A DNA stretch of 64,000 nucleotides from Dipteronia dyeriana (GCA_032871835.1 CM065295.1:19726501-19790500), one strand, 5' to 3'; shown: positions 23,544 to 36,279, counted from the first letter of the stretch. Notes: a model not told the origin generated them from the sequence alone. A program made the numbers and translations.

Positions 23544-24136
23544 GCCTACCCATAATAAGTAGCATTTTGTTTCTCCACACGACCATCATGCTTGTCTTTA
23601 TATATATGAATGATTTGGATAAGATCAAAAGTCAGAATGCATTTGTAAATAATAATAATAATAATGAAAAATTAAATCAGTTTTTTGGGTATTAGACACC
23701 CAAAAGTTAGTATTGAAAACCCAAAAATTATGCATTTAATTGACGATATCTAAAACAATCATTATTAATTATTACTTCTTTAATGGAATTTTCGATTTAA
23801 AAAAAAATAGATATTATTAATAATATATATATATATAATTGTATAGATTAATGCATTTAAACATTTAAATCAAAAGCTCTCTCACAACGATACGTGGCGC
23901 TGTGTGGGTCAACTTTTATATATTATCTAGATTAAAAAAATCAATAATTAAAAAATGTTCTGAGTTTTTATATATGTATGTACATTTATATCTACGTACA
24001 ATGCTAAATTGATATAATAGATCTACAAGTTTAAATAAATCTTATGTCTTTCGGTGAAATAATTTAAAATTTTGTACTTCAATTATTCTCATCACTTTTG
24101 TTAACATGTTACATACTTACGTCTCAACAATATATG
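23544..24136. other. AT-rich intergenic DNA, nothing recognised
   Basis: No ORF is present. It contains short (AAT)n and (AT)n tracts. Confidence 0.6.
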
Positions 24137-24144
24137 TCGTAAAT

Positions 24145-26388
24145 CAATGGTGTAAATGTGGAGTGAGCCTAGATGGGTCGAGTCGTCTGGCCAGCCAAAG
24201 AAGGCAGGTCATGCCTAGCACTGCCCGTCTGAGAGGAGTGTCGTGCCAGACATGACCCACACTCCTACACCGTAAAGGGCCTTAGATTGGGGCACGTCGT
24301 GTCGGCCCGTAACAGCACGCTTGGCTGACATGCCAAGTCTGTAGACCGGCACGACCGGCTAGCATGGCGAACCGACACATTAGGCCCGCCTAATTATTAA
24401 AAAAAAAAGCTAAAATAAAACACTTTACTTATAAAAATAAAATGTTTAAAAGATAAATGATATTGTACAGTATTGAGTTATGATTCATAACGCTTGTTTA
24501 GACAAATAAAATTTCATTTGCCTTTCTCTTCTTTTATATTGGTTAGAACTCTCTTCAATGCTCTTATTTATCCAATGTGGAATGTGAGAGTGAATATAAC
24601 TATGGTTAAAAGCAATTACTATGACCAAGATTAGGGAAGAATAATAATATAATATGTGAATGAGATTTAATGATTTATATATATGATTTTTATTCATAGA
24701 TGGAAAAGATGGAAATTATTGTATAATATAAACGCGTATTTGATTTTTATTTTTTTAACAAAACCATTATTTAATTTCGGATAAATATCATCTGGGTCCC
24801 TATGTTATGTTGAAAGATCAATTATTTAAATGAATTTGTTTTTCTAACAAATTTTTCCTTGCCTTTTGAAAAAATATCAAATAGGTCCATCTGAATTTTT
24901 TTTAACGGTCGAACTTGACAGAATATATAAATTGACCATCTTACCCTCAACTTTAATTAAAAAGTTTATAATTTAATAAAATATTAAAATTTAAAAAATA
25001 AAAAATTAATACAATAATATAATTGTAAAAAAAAAGTCTTGTTAAAAAAATCCCAATTTCGTTTTATCTTTGATGTTACCAGCTAACTTCAACACATGGT
25101 GGGTAAAAATCACGTGCACTCAAGTCATCATATCACCAGGTCCAACAGAAAATTGGTGGCCTAAATTTAAAAAAAAAACTAGAACTTTTTCTTTCTCTAA
25201 AAAAAAAAACTAAATTTCTCTCCCTCTTCTGCCATCATCAACACCACCACCAAACTCTCCCTCTCAGACCCGCCCCTCTTTTGGAGCTTCCTGTTAATGG
25301 TGATCAGCACAAAATGAAGTTCACAGCCACTGCAAAAAGTGGTCACACTCTCTCTTCTTCAATGTTTCTCTTCTCTTTCTATTCTATTTGTGTTGGGTGT
25401 TTGTTTGTTGGGTTTGCTTTTGGTGGTGGGAGGGTTATGGGTGGTGGTGGGAGGGTTTGGTTTGTGTTTTAGTTGACTATCGGCTTCGATTTGAGCTCCG
25501 ATCTCCTCCGTTTAGAGGAGATCGTCGTTGGTGGTGGGAGGGTTAGGTGGTGGATGGATTTGGGGGTTAGGGTTTTACCATTAATGGTATGGGTACTGAT
25601 TTCAGGAGATTGATGGTGTGGGTGCTGATTCAAGAGATAGGATTTGGGGGTTAGGGTTTTTTGCATTTAATGTTCTATGATCTGTGATGGGTTTGAGTTT
25701 GATGTTGATGATGATGTTTTCAAGGTTTGGTGGTTGATGATGGTGTGTTCTGGGTTTGGTGGTTGATGTTGATGACTGTTGATTTTTTTTTTCTCTTGAT
25801 TATCTCTACCGTATTGAATCTGGATATGATTTCATTGTCAAAAAAAATAAAAGAATCTGGAGATGATGGTGATTCTCAATTTAAAAAAAATGATTGTCAA
25901 AAAAAAATCTGAAATTAATACGTTTGATGTTGATGATGAAGTTTTCAGATTTCCAGTTGTAATGAAGTTTCCAGATTCCATATTTAAAGATGAACTTATT
26001 TTCAAATTGCATGTAATTCAATCAACATCCATTTGTTATCTAATTAGTGATTAATATGATTTATTTAAAAAAAAAAACAAATTCTGATATATATATTTTT
26101 TTCCATTTTCTTTATAATGAAATTCATATTTTCATTTTTGTTTAACCATTTTTAAATTAATTTTAATTTATTTATTATTTAAATCTTTTAAAACTATTTT
26201 TATTTAATTTAATCATATATATATACTTTTTGAAAATTCCAATTTTAACATATTTTTTAAATAAATAAATCTCCACCATCCAAATCTAAGATGGATGGTG
26301 GAGATGGATGGTGGAGATTTAAAAAATTTTATTTTTGAATTATATATATATATATAAACAAAAAAAATGTATTTTTAGATTTTTTTTT

Positions 26389-26436
<48 letters not shown>

Positions 26437-26793
26437 GATATATAAACTATTTCCTTTATATGTGTATATATATTATTGATTTTTTTATTTCTATTTTTAT
26501 AACACATGACATGTTCTTGGATTTAAGACAAAAATATGTCTATAAATGTTAAGTTTGACGAACCGTTGACTAACAAATGGATCTATTTGATACACTTTTC
26601 AAAAGTCAGAGAAAATTTTGTTAAAAAAACAAACTTATTTAAATAATTGATCTTTTAGTATAACATAGGGACTTAGATGATATTAACCCTTTAATTTTAA
26701 CAAAACCATGTGTGATGTCGGGCCTCCGTTTTCCAAAACGGGCCTAACGTGCCGAACCTAGTTGGACCGGGCTATCACATATTTACACTACTA
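24145..26793. mobile_element. Non-autonomous hAT element, 2649 bp
   Basis: The perfect 8-bp duplication TCGTAAAT flanks it (24137-24144 and 26794-26801). The termini are CAATGGTGTAAATGTG on the left and TAGTAGTGTAAATATG on the right (reverse complement), fitting the hAT end consensus. Subterminal DNA is GC-rich with repeated GGCCCG-like motifs on the left (about 24170-24390) and GGGCC motifs on the right (about 26715-26775), a known hAT feature. No transposase is present. Most of the interior is a second element at 24778-26689. Confidence 0.85.
24778..26689. mobile_element. Long-TIR element (MULE-like) nested in the hAT element
   Basis: About 170 bp at each end are inverted copies of each other. 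The left reads ATCATCTGGGTCCCTATGTT, then AAAGATCAATTATTTAAATG. The right, reversed, reads ATCATCTAAGTCCCTATGTT, then AAAGATCAATTATTTAAATA. The flanks share TTTAATTT (24770-24777 and 26690-26697). Long inverted ends with 8-10 bp duplications fit Mutator-like elements. No transposase is seen. The interior (about 25190-25800) is a CT-rich then GT-rich stretch resembling a captured transcription-start and leader region. Confidence 0.65.
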
Positions 26794-26801
26794 TCGTAAA
26801 T

Positions 26802-28060
26802 ATTATATTTCAACTCTTGTCTATTAGTTTAATATTTTAAGTTAAGTGGATACTTAAATAATATTGAAATCATAAGGTATTAGGTTACTGATAAGGTGTT
26901 CGTGTCCACACAAGAACCTACTAGTTTATATGTTTAAGTGAAATAATTATTTGATTGTAAATAATCCTAGGTACAAGTTTATGATTCCAAATTTACAAAA
27001 CAAAACAAAACAAAAAAAAAACCTATTAATTTATCAATACTTAATTTGTATAACTTTTAGTTATTAGTTAGCTTTATCCTAATATATGAATCTTAATTAT
27101 TAATTAGAGTGTAGTCATGAGTATAGGCATTAGTTTTTCCAGCTTTCATGTATAGATCTTATACCGTGCAAATTAACCAAAAAAAAATGACTTCAACATT
27201 TTTTATTAAAAAGTATTAGTTTGCAGATCTAACTGGTAAGATTGATGATGTTAATTTGCTTAGATTTGGTTAAGAAAAAACAAATAACAATAAGGATTAT
27301 CAAGTTTATCTTTTCATTCTTTTTTGCTCTATTGTCTGTCTTCTTTGATCAATTAATTTTTTTTTATTAACCAGTTTTAATTTGTTTATTGAAGGCGAGA
27401 TTTGCAAAAAGCAGCTTGGAGAAACAGCAAGCAACTAAGCAAGTGTAGCAATTAATTATTGAAGTGTAAAATCACGATGTTGTGACTAAATAAGAACTCG
27501 ATCGAATTAAAAGTGTACAGATATCTATAAATATATGTAGCAAGTGTCTGGTGAATATATAATTAAAAAGTCCTTGATCTCACTACAAGTGATCGAGACT
27601 GATCAATCAATTGTAATTTCACAATTTGTTTGTTTTATAAAATTTTAAAGAAAGTGATTGGAGGAACATGATAACAACTTAAAATAATTGGATATGAACA
27701 GATTACTGTGGAACTGAAGATCCTACCTTTATGTCAACATCCAAATATCAGAACAAACAAAAAGCATGGTTGTGAATATTTTAATTTGATCAAAGTTATT
27801 ATGGTTTTGAATGGCCTTGGATCATGCTCTTGAATGGTCATGGTTGATGGTTAAAGTTGTTACCGCAAATGTTCTTGATTGGTGATGTTCTGAATTATGA
27901 TTATAAATGGTCAAAGCTATCATATTTATGAAGTCTTGGATAAGTGATACCTTAATTATAAATGGTTGTGTTTAAAACCATCAAGGTTGTAATCAAGGTT
28001 GGCATGGTCTTAATCAAAATTATCTATTCAAGAAAGGTTTTAATAGTGACATTAAAGCAT
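26802..28060. other. AT-rich intergenic DNA, nothing recognised
   Basis: No coding signal. Loose repeats of 'AATGGTCAAAG' and 'AATGGTTGTG' occur at 27790-27980. Confidence 0.6.
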
Positions 28061-29334
28061 CTCCAATGTAAACATGACTTGTGAAAAAAAAAAGATACCT
28101 CGTAGGATTGAGAGAGAGACTGGATATTTTTTTAATTACAATTATATTTGTTTCATTATATATATAATTCTTAATTTTTTTTTATTAATTCCTTTTAAAA
28201 AAATTTACTATACTCAGTCACAATCGATTACAATCTCTCTCTCAACCAATACTCAGTCTCTTTCCCTCTCAACCGTTACTTGGCCACCGACGAGGAGCGG
28301 CAATATCTCTCTCAATCAATCCTGCTTGTCTCTCTCTCTCTCGAGCCAATCTGGTGGTTTAGGTTTCTCGGTTTGGTGTCTTTCTCTCTTTCTCTTTATG
28401 GGTTTGGGGTTTTGGTTTCTGCATTTGGTGAGGGGTTTGGATTAGGGTTTTGGCTTGGGTGTGGTGGTTGTTGTTGATTTCGATTTTGGGTTCTCGATTG
28501 GGGGTTTTCGATTGAGTTTCAATGGTTTGGTTTGGTTTGGTGTTGGAGACTGGAATTTGATGATGGTGGTTTAGTGTTGATTGTTGATGATGGTGGCGAC
28601 TGTTTACCTATTTCTGGGTTTGAATATATATTATTATTTTTTTTGACAAATTTGGGTTGATCATTCAGATGTCTTTTTTCTTTCTTTCTTTTTCTTTTTT
28701 ACTTTTTTTTTCCGGTTTTTTAAATGATTGATAAATGTGTGTTGATGATTTTAAGTTAGAGTTACCATATTACCCTTCAAAGATAACAACAGTCAACGAG
28801 AGGTTTTAACATAAGGAGAGAATATGGCGAATAAGTTTGGTTTTAGAGGGTATAACGGCAACTAAGAGAATTACAGGGGGCAGAGCTTCTAATAGGTCAT
28901 AATATAGGGGGGAAATGAGACTTGCCCTTTAGATTATGAATTTTCCTATCACATGACTGCCTTCCATAGTTCCATGGCTCCACACAACAGTGCTAGATAA
29001 GAACAACAAAAACAATTTCTTGTCAACCGCCCACTCTATATTCACAACGGTAATAATGAAGAAACTTTGCAACAGCAGAAACCACGTGTCTTTGATTAAA
29101 AAAGACTACCCTGATTAAATTACATATGATTAACAAACTCAGAATTTAGTTTCTCAACATTATAAAAAATAACTCAGCTTGTGTCCTAGGTACACTATTA
29201 GAACCATAGAGCTCAACAATTCGTCATCAAACTTTACCGGAACGAACAGAACAGAGCATGTTTGACAAATTACATGCTTCATAAAAATCACATCCATTTC
29301 AAGAAACAGAAAAGTAAAACTAATAATAGGTTAA
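28061..29334. other. CT-rich then GT-rich segment plus thymidylate kinase 3' flank
   Basis: At 28200-28620 a (CT)n-rich stretch passes into GGTTTGGGTTTTGG-like DNA, similar in style to the interior of the element at 24778. A GC-richer block at 28740-28930 resembles one end of a repeat (reverse complement GGGCAAGTCTCATTTCC). No partner end was found. 28930-29334 is the likely 3' flank and untranslated region of the minus-strand kinase gene. Confidence 0.45.
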
Positions 29335-32300
29335 CTAACAAGACCAGAGGAGGGAAAGAGGTTTGCTCTTTCGGCAAGTCAAGACATTATCCAAAACAAT
29401 CTTCTGCAGCTGTTTCTGAACATCTTCAATTGGTTGGCAGGCATCTACCATCTGTAATTAGAAAACGAATTTTAGCACTTGTACGTTTATGGTGAATGAG
29501 CTTATTTATATTAAAAGAGAGCCTTACAACAACAAAAAACTATAATTCAATGGCAGGGTAAAATGATAAAGACTATGCTGCCTCTCTATTTTTAAGAAAA
29601 CCAGATGAAAAGAAAAGAAAAAAAAAAAGACTAATTACCTTCCAGGAGGGATCACGGAGGATCTGATAGCATTGTGCAACTTTCTTTTGAAACTCAAGGC
29701 GCTCATATCTCTCATTTCCATAGCCTCCTCTTTCAGCAGCATTCTATAATTTCAAAACAGCATTGATATTTATTGATTAAGAAAATCACCAATTCCATGC
29801 AGCAAAGAATCAACCTTGCTTTAATGATTGAGTGACGACAAAATGTTAAGCCTCAAATGTCAATATTCACGTTTAGAATGATTCAATTGCTATTAGTTCA
29901 TGATCACTGGTGACATTGCTTGTAGACACCAAGTAGACTCTTTTCGTTAGATGAATGGTTTCCCGTTTTCTTTTCTTATATAGTTAAAGAATAAAATCTA
30001 GTGAGTATATATTGGCCAGAAATTGCATTATTTATAAATAAAAAAATAAAAAAATAAACAAAACTTTCATAAGCACTATAAAAACACATCATTAATCATT
30101 ACAAAGGAATTGCTGTGTCTCGCAAAAATGAAAGGCCAGAATTGAAATACTTGAGTTTCTTGACATAATATAGCAAACAAATAGGACAGTTCTGCCTCCA
30201 ACAATATTCAGATACAGCAAAAGCTAGCTATTAGTTAAAAACAGTACTCAGTCAAAACAATATACAGTTCAGAGCAAGGTGCCTAGCCAGCTGTAACAGA
30301 CGTGTATAAAACAGGGAATAAGTCTTGATGTTTTCATTTCATAATCCTAACATAGAACATAATTATGTAGACAACTAACCTCCGGTGGCATGTCAAGGTA
30401 GAGTACCAAATCTGGAGCAAGCAACCCAATCTCTGGCGCCTACAAAAGACCTTAAATCAACTTCCAAAAATAATGAAAACTTTATTTTTGAAACCATTTT
30501 TAGCTTGACTTCACCTTACACCATTCGAGATCCACTCCTTTAGCAGATGAGAAAGCCACTCCAGAATAAGAATAACGGTCAACAATGAGGGTAGTGCCAG
30601 CTTTCAGTTTAGTTTCCATCAATGACCTGCAAAAACAACATTCATGAAGTTTACTAGGTTTCTTTTTGCATTTTGAAAAACCTAAAAATGAAACTAATAA
30701 TTTGTCTGGGCACCAGGAATTTCAAGCCTAAAGAACTACTATTACTATCAGTAGCAAAATCAGGCTCCATCGTACCCCTATTTTTGCCATGCCATCACAC
30801 AACTACAACAATGCAATGTTATTAACTTATTACTAAAACAGCATGCCCATCTTAAACAAACTCCCTGTCAAAAAAAAAAAAAAAAACTTTCCCTGTAGAT
30901 GGTGCAGATTTATAATATGGGTGCTACATCAGGCACTCAGGTACTCCCGGTCACGCCACAGACCATATAACAACACATCATGTAAAGTTCCATAAACTGT
31001 ACTACGCATACTTGGAAATCAAACCCTAAAATCTCAAGGCCATTCTCATGTACTTTATTATCAAATCCCCATCCAACAGGTCAAAAAACCAAACTACTAA
31101 ACTAAAGACAGAAGAAAGTAATTAACAAGTAATGACAATTACTATGCAAAAAAACAACAATAGGTGGAGGCTGCAATTATAATTCAAGATTTCCAACCTA
31201 AAAGCAAATGTTATTACAAACACAACCGCATAGCAAAAAAGGAAAGTATCTATTGATTGAAAAGATAAGATTAGAAGGAAACATAGACCATAACGATCAG
31301 TATATAACATTTTGTTGATCCAAAAACAGTTAATTAAGAGACACGATTTTTTTTTAGAAAAAACAAATATGCAATATATTCAGCTCCATCTAATAATTTT
31401 TAAGTAAAGTTCCTTGTCAAATATTTGTGACTGAAAACTGAACTATAATCTAAAATATGATAGTAGGCTGTGATGAAAGAGTGCTCCTAGAGTATAGTTC
31501 AGCATGCTAGTGAGACAAGCAACCTAAAAGGCTAAGGTTTGACATTCTAGTAGCGGAATTATTGAGTTGTGGATTATATACTATTTGAATGCCATTTGTT
31601 TTGTTGGAAAAAAATATAAAAAGGTTTGCATAAACAAGTAGGATCAATTAGATTTCTATAATATGATACACAAACATGAATCTCACATTAAAAAACTCTC
31701 TGCAGATTAAAAATCTTAATTCAAAACAACTTTAAAACAAAGGTTAATAACTATCATACTACACCGAGCACCAGAGTAAAATCACACGTCCACAGCTCCC
31801 ATGCAGCAATTAGAGAAGTGCAAGGACGTTGTTAATACAAAAAATACAAATCAGTTGGTATTGGTCTCTATCTATCCAAGACAGATGAAAATAGATACAA
31901 CGGTGCACCTGTAATGCATTCATCAAATTGATTTCTCAAATGAACTCAGCGAAGAGCCAGCTTTAAACTAACATCCACCCATGCTAGTTATACACTTCAG
32001 TTTTTCATATCCATTCTCTCATAAAGAATGATCCAGCACCCCTTGCCCAAAAATAATAAACAGAAAAAATAACATACAGAAAAAATAACTCAGACTATGC
32101 ATAATATTCAATGCAGAAGTAAACAAAGTCATAAGTGATACTAGAACGGACCTCTTCTCCCAACGATTTGCACTGAAAAGGAGATGGATTGTGCGATCAT
32201 CCAACTCGGACTGATTCAAAAGATATGCAGATATCATTTGCCCTACACGAGTAGTTCTGTCGGGAAATCTCCATAATTCAGCTGAGTGGCCCAGACCTTC

Positions 32301-32695
32301 CAAGTATGAAACTAATCTACTAGATTGCGAAGTCTTCCCACATCGATCCAAACCTTCCAGAACAATCAGTGCACCTCTTGATTCATTATTGCAAGCCCTT
32401 AGACTGTGATTGAATTTGTTGTTACTTGCCATCCAAACTGGCCTACAGGAACACTTTGGTAGATGACTCAAGCGAACAATTGATGAGTTCCAAGCTAATA
32501 CAGCTCCAACATTTCTAGAATTGAACAACCATATATCAGAATATCAGATAACATGATCTCAATAAGGCAGCTACACTGGATATTGATTTATAGTAGGCTC
32601 AGTCTGAACTCTCAACATTACAAAATATAAATGTAATAATAATAATAATATATAGAAAAAAGAAAAAGGAAGTACCTGATCAGAGAAGGTTTCAT
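29335..32695 (-). CDS. Thymidylate kinase (dTMP kinase), organelle-targeted form
   Basis: It phosphorylates dTMP to dTDP in dTTP synthesis. Six coding exons are read on the minus strand: 32676-32695, 32152-32514, 30515-30626, 30380-30439, 29639-29743 and 29335-29451. They join in frame to 258 residues, each with GT..AG borders. The P-loop GLDRCGKT is at residues 61-68. The [10 protein letters not shown] motif lies near residue 145, and the LID region [11 protein letters not shown] near 190. Residues 1-50 are basic and hydroxylated with no acidic residues before the core, which suggests a mitochondrial or plastid presequence. Met35 could start a shorter cytosolic/nuclear form; the Arabidopsis orthologue ZEU1 is known in more than one compartment. 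Its start codon overlaps the stop of an upstream ORF. Function is confident; exon ends are by inspection. Confidence 0.93.
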
Positions 32696-32736
32696 TGATG
32701 ATAGTACGTAAACAGAGTGCCAACAGCTTCCATCAT
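32692..32736 (-). CDS. Upstream ORF overlapping the kinase start (ATGA)
   Basis: The 14-codon [17 protein letters not shown] starts at 32736. Its TGA (32694-32692) overlaps the kinase ATG (32695-32693) as ATGA. Across the inferred splice joins the same frame stays open upstream through exon B (WDVNKLCFEYDTDLYYQALD and so on) into exon A, about 60 codons in all, but with no earlier in-frame ATG seen before a TAA. It may be a regulatory uORF acting by reinitiation, or the end of a small protein with a non-ATG or unseen start. I do not recognise the peptide. Confidence 0.4.
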   Translation of the reverse strand: MMEAVGTLFTYYHQ

Positions 32737-33540
32737 TTCTTCCTAAAATGAATCCATAAAAATTAACCAAAAGTTATCGAAATTTACTTAAACAAAAAAA
32801 AAAAAAAACAAATACAAAAACTTTTGATTTCATTTCCCGAAAAAACTGCAACTATGGAATTAAATGAAGCCATCATAAATCAAGGACCATCGTATGCCAA
32901 CAAAAAAAAAAAGCAAACAAACAAACTCACTCGAACACAACATTAGAGATGAAATTATGTAAATTGAGAAGCTAAAGGAGCAACAGAATTACGTGAATCT
33001 AAAGGACTGAAGATGCATAATTCTGTAAATGAATCAAACATGACAATCCCGTATAATATCTATAACAGGATTACTCACTATAACACAGATCATTTTTTCT
33101 AAATATTTCTTAGACAATACACAAACCACAATTCGGTCTACTTTGGCAATGCATATCTTGAATTGTGAAACAAAAAATCTTACCTTAATTTTCGTGTCTA
33201 AAGCCTGATAATACAGATCCGTGTCATACTCAAAGCATAGCTTGTTGACATCCCACTGCAACAACCCAGAAAATAAGATCATTAAAATAAAATCAAAAGT
33301 ACACATAAATAAAAATGAGATATTTTCTAAACTAGCAGTACACATTTAATCTTAACAAATATAAAGCATATCTAGTAATTTGAACAATTAGGAAAGGAAA
33401 GAAAAAAACTGACTTACTTCAAGAAACGAATTACAACTCCGCTTGGCTCGTCCTTTAGAATCAGCAATCAGGACCCGATCTTACTTCAAACTAAAGGATC
33501 TTACTGCGAGATGGTACTTTTAGGGTTTTTAGTGTTTTGG
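32696..33540 (-). other. Thymidylate kinase 5' leader exons and introns
   Basis: Three leader exons can be inferred on the minus strand: A (about 33540-33418, donor GTAAGT), B (33255-33184, acceptor TTGCAG, donor GTAAGA, 72 nt) and C (32742-32676, acceptor TTTTAG). Exon C carries the kinase ATG at 32695. Spliced, A-B-C leave an open frame of about 60 codons without a stop, described in the next entry. Confidence 0.6.
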
Positions 33541-33578
33541 AGTTTCGACAAATACTGAAACATATGCGAAAGCGCGCC
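33519..33578 (-). promoter_or_regulatory. Telo-box and GC-rich motif at the kinase transcription start region
   Basis: The reverse strand of 33519-33531 reads AAAAACCCTAAAA, a telo-box, often found near the start of plant replication and translation genes. GCGCGCC at 33572-33578 next to a TTTCGC run is loosely E2F-like, which would suit an S-phase enzyme. Motif matches are short. Confidence 0.35.
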
Positions 33579-33599
33579 TTTAAAAGTTAAAACCCTTAA

Positions 33600-35621
33600 A
33601 CGCGGGTTTGAATTTCATAGTGTGTATATTTTTGGGTTCAAATCAAAAACCATAAAACCGGCAACCGCTTCTACTTAACACCGGATCAGAGTTCTGAAGT
33701 CAGTGTTTTCTTAAACTCAGGCGTCGGTTCGTTTTTCCGTTTAAAACTTTAATATATCTGATTCCTAATTATTAAACTAATTTTTAAAAAAAATAACTTA
33801 AAATAAAAAATAAAAAATCATTTTCATAATTATATTAAACGTAATTCAAAAAAAAATTCCAATATTATCACTGTATATAATATATTTCATATTTCTTTAT
33901 AATTATATATGATATAAAAATCTTTATTTTAATATATTAATAATTTTAAATAACTTTAAAAAAAATCATTAATATTTAATATCAATAATTTATTATAATA
34001 TTAGAGTAGTGTATGCATATATTATTATTTTTATAGTGTTTTGTGTGAGTTTTCATATTATCCCTTTTATTTGTTGAAAAAAAGCATTTTATTTTCTTAG
34101 TAAAAAATGAAATTTATTTGTAATCAGAGAAGAAGATCATGATCATATGTGTTTATATATAATTATTATTATTTGATTGTTTTTATTCCGTATTTTATGT
34201 ATAATTGTTTAATATAGTTATAAATGTAAAATTATTTATTTCCATACAATTTTACTTTTTAAAAACAAAAATGTTGATAATACATTCAGATGTAAGGAAA
34301 AAAAACGAACATATCATTCAAGTTCAGATTTCAGTTTCTATTCAATCTTTAGAAAAATTTAGAATTATTTAGTCTTCTGACAAAAAATACAAAATACCAT
34401 TTAGGGTATAAAGAGCAAAAAGGGTATTTCAAATTAAAACCCACAACACCGAAACACATTTCAAATCAAAGTTCAAAAGTTTCAATTAACCTAAGTGATA
34501 ATTAATACGGTTCCGTGGCCATCCATTTGGTCATGTACCATCAAAATGATCGTTGGAAAAAAAATTGTTTTAAAACGATTTTTGTTTTTTTGACAAATAG
34601 TGTGATTGAATTGGTCATTCATAGAGAAAATTACTCTAGTTGTTACCTATTTGGTAAAGCTTAAACCCAGTGGCCACCCATTTTAATTTTGTGAATATAA
34701 TTAATCAATATAAAATTTAAAATAAAAAATGAACATTAATTTTTTTTCCAAAAAAAAATAATAAATGTTAATTTTAAAAAATCATTAAGTTAGCAGGAAA
34801 AATGAATATTAATTAATTAAATAAAAAAATAAGTAAGTGAAAAAAACTTCATAGTAAAAAATGAATATTAATTACTTACTTATATTTTTTATTTATTTAA
34901 TTAATACATTTTCCCATTAATTTTAATTAAATGTTTTTAATTAATATTTACTTCATTTTTTGACAACAAATTAATCTTCAGTTTTTTAAAATTGCTATTG
35001 GTTAATTCTATTTAAAAAAATATAGATAACCACCGGAGTAATTTTCTCTACGAAAAAACTGTTCCCCTCACATTGTTTGTCAAAAATGGTTCTTTTTAAA
35101 TGAAACCGTTTTAATAGCACAGGACTAAATGAATAGTCACTGTGATAATTATCCCTAAGTCAAATAAACCCCATACCATCAAACTCAAAAAATTTAATTC
35201 AACCAACAAAGGTTCGGTAGAGATTTTGACTTTGTTTGGAGGTGAGGGAAGTGAGAGAGGTAGAGTTTGGACTTTGGAGGTAAGGAAAAAATGGAAGCAA
35301 AGAGAAAGAGGTGAGAAGTAGACAGCGTTGTATCTGTCTGAAATAGTATAAATGTATGTTTAGTATGATTTATATAGGGCTAAAAGCTTTTTTTTTCGTT
35401 TTTTTTTTGTTTGACGATCTTTAAAAAGAGTTTTTTTTTTTCAATCGGAAAAAAAAAACCCTTATTTTGTATCTATCAGGAGAAATCTAAGAAACTCTTT
35501 TTGAGTATTAGATAAAAATTAAGTCATTATATTGTGTATATATACAATTTTACTAATATTCAAGATTTATAATGTTTCAATCTATAGAATTTGTTAAACA
35601 AAAATGATTAATCTAATTCAC
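33600..35621. other. AT-rich intergenic DNA, nothing recognised
   Basis: Very A/T-rich with many short palindromes and no coding frame. GC is slightly higher around 34500-34690 and 35210-35350 but no gene or element end was recognised. Confidence 0.6.
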
Positions 35622-35624
35622 TAA

Positions 35625-36030
35625 GGTGGCGTTTAGTTACCATGGTGGAATAGGAATTGTAATGGTAATAGGAATGAGAATTGGAATGGAAATGAATGGA
35701 AAACTGATTTCTTTGTTTGGTTGAGACTTTAGAATCAAGATCTGAATCAGTAATATTTTGTTTGGTTAACAACTCAATGAAATGGAATCAACTGTATTTT
35801 GACCAATACTCCTAATTACAAAACATTTATAATAACATTATTTATTATGGATAATAATAATAATAAAATATGAAAGTATATATAATATTATAATATATAA
35901 TATATTATATTATAAAATAATTAGAAAATATAATATATATTTTGTATGATATTTTTAAATAATAATAATATAATATAAAAGTACAAATAATATTCATATA
36001 TATATGTATAATAATATATATTATGATAAT

Positions 36031-36097
<67 letters not shown>

Positions 36098-36279
36098 TAT
36101 TTTTGGAAATGAGAGTATTTTTAGAATAGAGTTGGAGATAGAGGATTATTTTTGGAAGAGAAAATTTGTTAATGTAATGTAATGGAATGGAATGGGTATT
36201 CCATTGGTTTTTGGATGAAATACCCATTCCATTAGCATTTAACAAACCAAACAATCATTTCACTCCACTAAACACAGTC
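35625..36279. mobile_element. Tourist-like MITE, 655 bp
   Basis: Imperfect inverted ends read GGTGGCGTTTAGTTACC on the left and GACTGTGTTTAGTGGAG on the right (reversed). TAA flanks both sides (35622-35624 and 36280-36282). The subterminal parts are rich in GGAATGGAAT and its complement. The centre is a long AT stretch with (TA)n then (TG)n at 36039-36098. Confidence 0.65.

Noticed and set aside
25281..25472. Gly/Val-rich ORF inside the inner transposable element
   Set aside because: No recognisable domain; composition reflects GGTGGTGGG-rich DNA. Kept only as part of the possible captured leader.
28039..28060. AAGCATCTCCAATG, resembling one end of a common plant MITE
   Set aside because: No matching inverted end or flank duplication within reach.
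29262..29495. Plus-strand ORF over the kinase last exon
   Set aside because: Shadow of the minus-strand coding exon 29335-29451.
36021..36254. Minus-strand ORF at the MITE end
   Set aside because: Its C-terminal part is translated (TA)n/(TG)n repeat and the rest is MITE DNA.
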